A stretch of 5,931 bases of DNA from Lachnospiraceae bacterium (GTDB lineage Bacteria; Bacillota; Clostridia; Lachnospirales; Lachnospiraceae). This document shows positions 1-4,775 of this stretch, piece by piece. Made by a program: the position numbers and the translations under genes. The stretch spans positions 1 to 5,931 of the forward strand of contig JAJBTR010000050.1 in NCBI GenBank assembly GCA_020860745.1. The letters run 5' to 3'. The notes beneath the pieces are model-generated. The model was not told the DNA's origin. It searched no databases and worked only from the letters and a program-made list of their open reading frames with translations. Position 1 is the first letter of the stretch. Each line of letters starts with the position of its first letter.

Positions 1-72
1 GGTGTGGCTCAGCTTGGCTAGAGCGCCTGGTTTGGGACCAGGAGGTCGCAGGTTCAAATCCTGTCACTCCGA
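1..72 (+). tRNA. tRNA-Pro (anticodon UGG), first 3 bases outside window
   Basis: The sequence folds as a tRNA. The D-stem is GCTC/GAGC, and the anticodon stem CCTGG (26-30)/CCAGG closes the loop TTTGGGA (31-37), which puts the anticodon TGG at 33-35. The T-arm is GCAGG-TTCAAAT-CCTGT, and the 3' acceptor strand CACTCCG (65-71) is followed by discriminator A72. The 5' acceptor strand starts at its fourth base (GGTG, 1-4), so about three bases lie upstream of the window. The 3' CCA is not encoded. It reads CCN proline codons, mainly CCA and CCG. It lies five bases before tRNA-Gln and is probably cotranscribed with it. Confidence 0.96.
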
Positions 73-77
73 TTTAT

Positions 78-149
78 AGGGCTATCGCCAAATGGTAAGG
101 CAACGGACTCTGACTCCGTCATTTCCAGGTTCGAATCCTGGTAGCCCTG
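78..149 (+). tRNA. tRNA-Gln (anticodon CUG)
   Basis: This is a complete 72-base tRNA. The acceptor stem AGGGCTA (78-84)/TAGCCCT (142-148) is perfect. The D-stem is GCC/GGC, and the anticodon stem ACGGA (103-107)/TCCGT (115-119) closes loop CTCTGAC with anticodon CTG at 110-112. The T-arm is CCAGG-TTCGAAT-CCTGG and the discriminator is G149. CCA is not encoded. It decodes CAG; the more universal UUG-anticodon tRNA-Gln must be elsewhere in the genome. It is the last gene of the tRNA operon, with a terminator starting 7 bases after it. Confidence 0.97.
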
Positions 150-156
150 CTTTAAA

Positions 157-193
157 AACCCTCGACAGAGTATTTTGTCGAGGGTTCTTTTTT
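157..193. terminator. Intrinsic terminator of the tRNA operon, probably bidirectional (also greA)
   Basis: An 11-bp perfect stem, AACCCTCGACA (157-167) with TGTCGAGGGTT (176-186), encloses an 8-base loop. On the + strand it is followed by CTTTTTT (187-193), a classic terminator for the tRNA genes. On the - strand the same stem lies about 21 bases past the greA stop and is followed by TTTTT (the complement of 154-158), so it likely ends greA transcription too, with a shorter U-tract. Confidence 0.93.
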
Positions 194-207
194 GTCTGAA
201 GAAATTT

Positions 208-711
208 TCAGTATTTCCTCAACCCGATCGACCCGTCATCCTCCGTGTTTTCAATCGAACGGATCGTCACATAATACCCGCCCCGGTCATTAATCTTCAC
301 ATACACCCGGTCGCCGGCCTTATGCCCGAGAATGGCCTTGCCCAGAGGCGATTTGTTGGAAATCCAACCTTTCATGGAATTGGCGCGGACTGTTGTAACA
401 ATCGTATACTCTTCCTCCTCGTCATCCTCCTCAAAATAAAGAACGACCTTATTGTTCATGCCAACCTCGTCGCTTTTGGACTCCTCGGAGATAACCACTG
501 CTGTCCGGACCATTTTTTCCAGATAGCGGATGCGCTTCTCATTCTCATTCTTGTACTGTTTTGCCGCCTTGTATTCAAAATTCTCGCTCAGATCTCCCTG
601 GGCGCGGGCTTCTTTCACCGCCTCCAGCGCTTCCTTGCGGATTACCAGCTTCCGGTGCTCGATTTCCTCCTCCATGCGCTCGATATCTTTCTGTGTCACT
701 TTGTCATACAT
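208..711 (-). CDS. greA: Transcription elongation factor GreA (GreA/GreB family)
   Basis: This 167-residue protein rescues backtracked RNA polymerase by stimulating cleavage of the transcript 3' end. Residues 1-75 form the antiparallel coiled coil. The tip motif GDLSENFEY (39-47) carries the acidic pair D40 and E43 that positions the catalytic Mg2+ in this family. Residues from about 85 form the FKBP-like C-terminal domain with the family signature ISNKSPLGKAILGH (117-130). The length is slightly above the usual ~158. The extra length is an acidic run E94-E101 in the C-domain and a polar tail after the last strand. The start is supported by GAGAGGAAG about 8 bases upstream. It is a single-gene unit with its own promoter (774-802), convergent with the tRNA operon. 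The first residues differ from textbook GreA, so it may be a second GreA-type paralogue in this genome; the general function is secure. Confidence 0.93.
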   Translation of the reverse strand: MYDKVTQKDIERMEEEIEHRKLVIRKEALEAVKEARAQGDLSENFEYKAAKQYKNENEKRIRYLEKMVRTAVVISEESKSDEVGMNNKVVLYFEEDDEEEEYTIVTTVRANSMKGWISNKSPLGKAILGHKAGDRVYVKINDRGGYYVTIRSIENTEDDGSIGLRKY

Positions 712-773
712 GGTAAAACTTCCTCTCTGCTAAATTAATGCAACTGTGTTCGGCTGATTTAATATGCGACATT

Positions 774-802
774 ATTATAGTCGACGCCGGAAAAATTATC
801 AA
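774..802 (-). promoter_or_regulatory. Sigma-A promoter of greA
   Basis: Read on the - strand, TTGATA (797-802) and a perfect TATAAT (774-779) are separated by exactly 17 bases. This is one mismatch from the full housekeeping consensus. Transcription should start near 767, giving a leader of about 55 bases before the greA start at 711. The promoter sits just past the terminator of the upstream decarboxylase operon, which makes greA an independent unit. Confidence 0.85.
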
Positions 803-822
803 TGGGCTTCTCTCCGTTTCGA

Positions 823-872
823 AAAAAGGAAAAATATACGGACCAGATCACCTGATAAGTGCATCTGGTCCG
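823..872 (-). terminator. Intrinsic terminator of the decarboxylase operon
   Basis: A perfect 10-bp stem, CGGACCAGAT (839-848) with ATCTGGTCCG (863-872), encloses a 14-base loop. On the - strand it is followed by TATATTTTTCCTTTTTTC (the complement of 822-839). It starts 26 bases after the stop codon of the OadA-type gene, so it closes the operon before the greA promoter. Confidence 0.9.
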
Positions 873-898
873 CACGATAATTTGATTACATTTATTTC

Positions 899-2314
899 CT
901 ACACCGGATACGCCCCATTCTCGGTATCCGCGACCTCCGGATCCACTCCGCTCTGCTGCGCTGCGCGGAACTTAAAGAAGTCGATCGCCTGTTTCGGGAA
1001 CAGCGCATAGGAGAGCACATCCTCGTCCTGCTGCTTCCATTCTTTCATCTCGCTCTCGAGCTTTTCCAACTGCGGCTCGATGAGGTCAGCCGGGCGGCAG
1101 GTGATAGCGTTCTTCGCGTCATCGCCCAGCACTTTTTCTACCACTTCCGGATTGAACGGTTTTACGGTCTGACCATACTGACCGAGAAGGATTCCTTTGG
1201 TCTCCCTGGTCGCCACTTTATAGCGCTCACCCATCAGGACGTTCAGCACGGCCTGTGTACCGACGATCTGGCTGGACGGAGTAACCAGCGGCGGCTCACC
1301 AAGATCCTTGCGGACGCGGGGAATCTCCTGAAGCACTTCGTCAAATTTATCCTCAGCATTCTGCTCTTTCAGCTGGGAAACCATGTTGGAAAGCATACCG
1401 CCGGGCACCTGGTAACGCAGTGTGTTGATATTCACGCCCAGCACCTTCGTGCTTAAGAGTCCGCTCGCCAGCGCTTCCTCACGGATCGGCGCAAAGTATT
1501 CGGCAATCTCAGCCAGAAGATTCTGATCCAGGCCGGTGTCATACTCTGTGCCGCGGAAGGTCTCCACCATAACCTCTGTCGCAGGCTGGGAGGTACCGAG
1601 AGCCAGCGGGGAAATCGCCGTATCAATAATATCGCATCCCGCCTCCACGGCCTTTAAGCAGCTCATGGAAGCCACGCCGCTGGTATAGTGGGTGTGCAGC
1701 TCAATAGGAAGGCTGACGTTCTCCTTCAGCGCTCCGACCAGGCGCTCCGCCTCGTAGGGAACCAGAAGTCCTGCCATATCCTTGATGCAGATAGAATCCG
1801 CACCCATATCCTCGATACGCTTCGCGATATCTACCCAGTACTCCAGTGTATAAGCCTCACCCAGCGTATAGGACAGTGCAATCTGGGAATGGCCCTTTTC
1901 CTTTTTACATGCATCGACGCAGGTTTTTAAGTTGCGCAGATCATTCAGACAGTCAAAAATACGAACGATATCGATGCCGTTGGCAATCGACTTCTGCACA
2001 AAATACTCCACCACATCATCCGCATAGTGGTTATAACCCAGAATGTTCTGACCGCGGAACAGCATCTGCAGCTTTGTATTTTTAAAACCGTCACGAAACT
2101 TTCTGAGGCGCTCCCACGGGTCTTCCTTCAGGAAACGCATGGACGCGTCAAACGTAGCACCGCCCCAGCACTCAACCGCGTGATATCCGACTTTATCCAT
2201 CTTTTCAACAATCGGGAGCATCTGCTCCGTCGTCAGACGGGTCGCCATCAGGGACTGATGGGCATCACGAAGGACAGTCTCTGTTATTTTAAGAGGTTTT
2301 TTTCCCATAATCAT
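899..2314 (-). CDS. oadA: OadA-type carboxyltransferase (oxaloacetate decarboxylase alpha / pyruvate carboxylase subunit B-like), no biotin domain
   Basis: This 471-residue cytoplasmic enzyme is expected to transfer the carboxyl group between oxaloacetate and carrier-bound biotin. Residues about 8-280 are the HMGL-type TIM barrel. RDAHQS (16-21) gives metal ligand D17, CIKDMAG (176-182) gives the catalytic or carbamylated lysine K178, and HTH (207-209) gives metal ligands H207 and H209. Residues about 290-445 are the conserved PYC/OADA C-terminal domain. Full OadA proteins (~590 residues) carry a biotinyl domain at the C-terminus. Here the protein stops before it, and the carrier is a separate gene in the operon, as with the 5S subunit of transcarboxylase. 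The start at 2314 follows AAAGGAAAG by 5 bases; ATG at 2308 (residue 3) is a possible alternative with 11-base spacing. It is the last gene of the operon, separated from oadB by a 264-base structured spacer, so it may be expressed at a different level. Confidence 0.92.
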   Translation of the reverse strand: MIMGKKPLKITETVLRDAHQSLMATRLTTEQMLPIVEKMDKVGYHAVECWGGATFDASMRFLKEDPWERLRKFRDGFKNTKLQMLFRGQNILGYNHYADDVVEYFVQKSIANGIDIVRIFDCLNDLRNLKTCVDACKKEKGHSQIALSYTLGEAYTLEYWVDIAKRIEDMGADSICIKDMAGLLVPYEAERLVGALKENVSLPIELHTHYTSGVASMSCLKAVEAGCDIIDTAISPLALGTSQPATEVMVETFRGTEYDTGLDQNLLAEIAEYFAPIREEALASGLLSTKVLGVNINTLRYQVPGGMLSNMVSQLKEQNAEDKFDEVLQEIPRVRKDLGEPPLVTPSSQIVGTQAVLNVLMGERYKVATRETKGILLGQYGQTVKPFNPEVVEKVLGDDAKNAITCRPADLIEPQLEKLESEMKEWKQQDEDVLSYALFPKQAIDFFKFRAAQQSGVDPEVADTENGAYPV

Positions 2315-2361
2315 ATCTTTCCTTTCTGCAAATCCTATTATTTACTAATATTTAGGTAAGT

Positions 2362-2554
2362 GAAAAATTATATGGCTTGTTTCCATAAGCAGACCTTAGG
2401 CAGATTTTCGTCAGCTTTCTGAGCATAGTGTTTGCCGTCAAAGCACTGTCTAAGCATGCCTGCATGCGAGTTTGCGCAGACAGCAAACTATAGACGGCGA
2501 GGAACGGTAGAAAATCTCTGCCGTATCTGCGATGGAAACCCGTTATGATTTTTC
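2362..2554. repeat. Long imperfect inverted repeat in the oadB-oadA spacer
   Basis: Nearly the whole 264-base spacer (2315-2578) folds on itself. Matching arms from outside in: GAAAAAT 2362-2368 with 2548-2554; GTTTCCAT 2379-2386 with 2532-2539; GCAGA 2389-2393 with 2526-2530; GGCAG/ATTTTC 2399-2409 with 2510-2522 (two-base bulge); ATAG..TTTGC 2425-2435 with 2483-2491; TGTCT 2447-2451 with 2478-2482; apical GCATG/CATGC 2454-2467. Alternative pairings exist: GCCGTC 2434-2439 with 2493-2498, and GTTTGC 2470-2475 with 2483-2488. No ORF of note is seen in it. It could be a MITE-like insertion or a structured mRNA element that sets the oadA level. A TATAAT lies at 2367-2372 on the - strand but has no good -35. 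Confidence 0.75.
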
Positions 2555-2578
2555 GCTCTATAAAGTAACAGCAGAATC

Positions 2579-3727
2579 TTACACCCCGAACACTGCCATA
2601 AACACACCGGCCGCAACCGCAGTTCCGATAACACCGGCCACGTTCGGTCCCATGGCGTGCATCAGCAGGAAGTTGGTCGGATCCTCCTCCGCGCCCACCT
2701 TCTGGGATACGCGGGCCGCCATAGGCACGGCGGACACGCCGGCGGAGCCGATCAGCGGATTGATCTTGCCGTGGGTAATCTTGCAGAGCAGCTTTCCGAA
2801 CAGCACGCCTGCAGCGGTACCGAAGGCAAACGCGATCACGCCGAGCACAACGATCTTGATGGTGGTTACTTTCAGGAAGTTCTGCGCGCTGGTGGACGCT
2901 CCCACAGATGTGCCAAGGAGGATAACCACGATATACATCAGTGCGTTTTGCGCCGTCTCAGACAGCTGTTTCGTCACACCACACTCCCGGAACAGGTTGC
3001 CGAGCATCAGCATACCTACCAGCGGAGCCGTGGTCGGAAGAATCAGGCAGACCACGATGGTTACGATGATAGGGAATAAAATTGCCTCCAGCCTGGAGAC
3101 TTCCCTCAGCTGACCCATTTTGATGGCACGCTCTTCTTTCGTCGTAAACAGTTTCATAATCGGCGGCTGAATAATGGGAACCAGTGACATATACGTATAT
3201 GCCGCCACCGCAATGGGACCCATCAGATCCGTCTGGCCCAGCTTTCCGGCCAGGAATATTGATGTCGGTCCGTCCGCTCCGCCGATGATAGAAATCGCCG
3301 CCGCCGCGGATCCGTCAAATCCCATCAGGATTGCGAGGAAGTAAGCGCTGAAGATACCGATCTGCGCCGCCGCACCCAGCAGGAAACTGATCGGATTCGC
3401 AATCAAAGGGCGGAAGTCCGTCATCGCACCGACGCCCATAAAAATCAGGGACGGCAGAATGGACCACTCATCTAACAGATAAAAGTAATGCAACAGACCG
3501 CCGACACCGTTCTCCGCGTCCTCCGCCGCCAGCATGATATCCGGATAGATATTCACCAGCAGCATACCGAATGCGATCGGTACAAGGAGCAGCGGCTCAT
3601 AACCTTTTTTAATCGCCAGATATAAGAATACACAGGCAACAATGATCATAACGTAATTTCCCCAATAAAGATTGGAAAAAGCGGTCTGACCCAGAAAGTT
3701 GCCTATTGTCTCTGCAATATTAGACAT
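2579..3727 (-). CDS. oadB: Na+-translocating decarboxylase beta subunit (OadB/GcdB/MmdB family)
   Basis: This 382-residue polytopic inner-membrane protein releases CO2 from carboxybiotin and uses the energy to export Na+. It has the family's hallmark motifs. GGADGPT (149-155) carries D152, the equivalent of the Na+-binding Asp203 of the Klebsiella protein. AAYTYMSLVPIIQPPIMK (175-192) carries the conserved tyrosines. NPLIGSAGVSAVPMAAR (323-339) carries N323, G327, S332 and R339, matching the residues shown to be essential in OadB. Hydrophobic segments occur across the length, e.g. about 22-40, 44-61, 90-108, 113-135, 170-186, 216-235, 264-280, 288-313 and 353-380. The start follows a perfect AGGAGGT by 5 bases, and this Shine-Dalgarno begins within the stop codon of the biotin carrier gene 9 bases upstream, so the two are probably translationally coupled. 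The sequence cannot tell which of the two carboxyltransferases it mainly serves. Confidence 0.95.
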   Translation of the reverse strand: MSNIAETIGNFLGQTAFSNLYWGNYVMIIVACVFLYLAIKKGYEPLLLVPIAFGMLLVNIYPDIMLAAEDAENGVGGLLHYFYLLDEWSILPSLIFMGVGAMTDFRPLIANPISFLLGAAAQIGIFSAYFLAILMGFDGSAAAAISIIGGADGPTSIFLAGKLGQTDLMGPIAVAAYTYMSLVPIIQPPIMKLFTTKEERAIKMGQLREVSRLEAILFPIIVTIVVCLILPTTAPLVGMLMLGNLFRECGVTKQLSETAQNALMYIVVILLGTSVGASTSAQNFLKVTTIKIVVLGVIAFAFGTAAGVLFGKLLCKITHGKINPLIGSAGVSAVPMAARVSQKVGAEEDPTNFLLMHAMGPNVAGVIGTAVAAGVFMAVFGV

Positions 3728-3736
3728 AGTTACCTC

Positions 3737-4114
3737 CTAGTTCATTGTAGCTAAAACTTCGCCTGCCGCAACAGCCTGCCCCTTCGTAACATCTATACTT
3801 GCCAGCGTGCCGTCCTGAGGTGCGACAACCGGCGTCTCCATTTTCATAATCTCCAGGACAACGACGGGATCACCCTTAGACAGGGCATCGCCGGGAGCCG
3901 CCACAATATCGACGACCTTGCCTGCCGCTCCTGCCGGAATCGTAACGCTGCCTGCAGAGCCGGACGCCGCCGGTGCTGCCGGAGCAGGTGCCGCCGGGGT
4001 CGGCGCTTTCTTCGGAATCGGTGCGGACACTGCAGGAGCAACCGCGCCGTTTGTATTCTCTTCCACTGTTACATCATAAACGCTGCCGTTTACAGTAATT
4101 GTATAACTCTTCAT
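3737..4114 (-). CDS. Biotin carboxyl carrier protein of the decarboxylase (MmdC/GcdC/1.3S type)
   Basis: This is a 125-residue carrier. An N-terminal beta segment (1-19, MKSYTITVNGSVYDVTVEE), typical of decarboxylase and transcarboxylase carriers, is followed by a flexible Ala/Pro linker (about 24-56). A C-terminal biotinyl domain (57-125) follows. The biotin attachment site is K91 in EIMKMET (88-94), 34 residues from the C-terminus as usual. The residue before MKM is Ile where the family nearly always has Ala. The length matches the 1.3S subunit of transcarboxylase (123). The start follows AAAGGAGG by about 10 bases, and oadB starts 9 bases downstream. It shuttles CO2 between the carboxyltransferases encoded at both ends of the cluster and the membrane beta subunit. 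It needs a biotin ligase, which is not in the window. Confidence 0.94.
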   Translation of the reverse strand: MKSYTITVNGSVYDVTVEENTNGAVAPAVSAPIPKKAPTPAAPAPAAPAASGSAGSVTIPAGAAGKVVDIVAAPGDALSKGDPVVVLEIMKMETPVVAPQDGTLASIDVTKGQAVAAGEVLATMN

Positions 4115-4115
4115 A

Positions 4116-4310
4116 TCAGAAAATCCTCCTTTTCTTATCGCGTAATCTCATCATGGCTTTCTTCGCTGTCTGCCAGATAGAAGACATGTCTGTCAATTCA
4201 GCAAGCCATATTGTGATACTATCACAATCCAATTCGTCACTCGTCAAATACCTGTCAGCATAAAGTTCCCATCCGTACCCATCTGGTATGGAAAACTTCA
4301 TCAGGATCAT
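4116..4310 (-). CDS. Doubtful small ORF (64 residues) in the mmdE position
   Basis: This is an open frame between the OadG-like gene and the carrier gene, ending one base before the carrier start codon. The product begins MILMKFSIPDGYGWELY and ends in a basic stretch (RLRDKKRRIF). It has no signal peptide or membrane segment and resembles no family I recognise. In favour of it: 64 sense codons, a tight junction with the next gene, and the same position as mmdE (the small epsilon subunit) in the mmdADECB order of Veillonella. Against it: no clear ribosome site upstream of 4310 or of the internal ATG at 4301, more AT-rich codons than its neighbours, and no Ala-rich motif shared with the C-terminus of the OadG/MmdD subunit, which MmdE is known to resemble. 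It may be a random frame in a regulatory spacer, or a decayed gene. Confidence 0.3.
   Translation of the reverse strand: MILMKFSIPDGYGWELYADRYLTSDELDCDSITIWLAELTDMSSIWQTAKKAMMRLRDKKRRIF
4210..4228. promoter_or_regulatory. Perfect 19-base palindrome, operator-like
   Basis: ATTGTGATA (4210-4218) and TATCACAAT (4220-4228) are perfect 9-base inverted arms around one central base. The half-site TTGTGA resembles CRP/FNR and Rex operators, but the spacing between TGTGA and TCACA is 5 rather than the 6 those proteins use, so no regulator is assigned. It overlaps a possible internal promoter and lies about 95 bases before the biotin carrier start. Confidence 0.5.
4218..4247 (-). promoter_or_regulatory. 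Possible internal promoter before the biotin carrier gene
   Basis: On the - strand, TTGACG (4242-4247, five of six consensus bases) is followed after 18 bases by GATAGT (4218-4223, four of six), which is preceded by an extended TGT. A start near 4211 would give a leader of about 97 bases and would transcribe the carrier, oadB and oadA genes without the upstream acyl-CoA-type transferase. The -10 lies inside the palindrome 4210-4228, a usual place for a repressor site. The match is moderate and could be chance. Confidence 0.3.
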
Positions 4311-4337
4311 TCATGCAATTATTTTCTCAAAATCCGC

Positions 4338-4757
4338 CTACACTCTTTTCTTAATTGTCCTTACAACAAAACCATCCAGCGGCATCTGCTCGCTGGCCGC
4401 AATCGCTGCCGCGATCACCGCGATCAGTTCAGTATCGTCCGTCTGTACCGAAACTGCCGCTGCCGCGGGAACCGATGTCGGTTTCGATACAGGTTTTTTC
4501 ACCTCAGTCTGTTCTGCCTGCGGTTCTTTCTTTTTTGAAAAACGCTCCAGAATCGACGGGATGAAGCGGAAACAATAGATGATCACGGCGATCAGAACCA
4601 GCATGATAAACACAGTGCCGATGCCGAGAATCGTATTGTATACCGCTGTCGTCATCTTCTCAGCCATAGTCTCCTCCTCCGCGTAAACGGGAAGCGGAGC
4701 CAGAAAAGCCGCGATGCCGGAAAGCAGACCAAACAATAAACTCTTTGCTCTCTTCAT
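4338..4757 (-). CDS. oadG: OadG/MmdD-like small membrane subunit of the Na+ decarboxylase
   Basis: This 139-residue protein is expected to anchor the carboxyltransferase and carrier to the beta subunit. It has an N-terminal signal-like segment (4-26: basic MKRAK, hydrophobic core, VYA before EEE). A membrane helix follows at about 43-63 (ILGIGTVFIMLVLIAVIIY), then a charged stretch (ERFSKKKEPQ), a Pro/Ala/Val linker (about 82-105), and a C-terminal segment DDTELIAVIAAAIAAS (107-122) ending GFVVRTIKKRV. That end pattern is typical of clostridial OadG-family proteins and is thought to contact the carboxyltransferase. There is no histidine-rich Zn-binding tail as in the enterobacterial OadG. The start at 4757 follows AGAGGAGAG by about 6 bases and lies 18 bases after the upstream stop, so the long form with the signal-like segment is favoured over Met31. 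Confidence 0.85.
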   Translation of the reverse strand: MKRAKSLLFGLLSGIAAFLAPLPVYAEEETMAEKMTTAVYNTILGIGTVFIMLVLIAVIIYCFRFIPSILERFSKKKEPQAEQTEVKKPVSKPTSVPAAAAVSVQTDDTELIAVIAAAIAASEQMPLDGFVVRTIKKRV

Positions 4758-4775
4758 TTCATCTCTCCTCTGACT

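Noticed and set aside
175..738. 187-codon + strand ORF across greA
   Set aside because: It lies antisense to the well-supported greA, begins inside the terminator hairpin and has no ribosome site. Its long frame is a by-product of greA codon use.
738..1010. 90-codon + strand ORF spanning the greA promoter and operon terminator
   Set aside because: It covers a perfect promoter and a terminator on the other strand, then runs antisense into oadA; nothing supports translation.
2367..2372. TATAAT on the - strand upstream of oadA as a dedicated oadA promoter
   Set aside because: No hexamer close to TTGACA lies 15-19 bases upstream and no extended TG is present. The bases also belong to the inverted-repeat arm.
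2532..3113. 193-codon + strand ORF opposite oadB
   Set aside because: It is antisense to the clear OadB coding frame and encodes low-complexity Thr/Pro/Ala/Ile-rich sequence with no family resemblance.
4210..4228. Rex or CRP/FNR binding site
   Set aside because: The half-sites are similar, but the gap between TGTGA and TCACA is 5 bases, one less than those regulators need. It is kept only as an unassigned palindrome.
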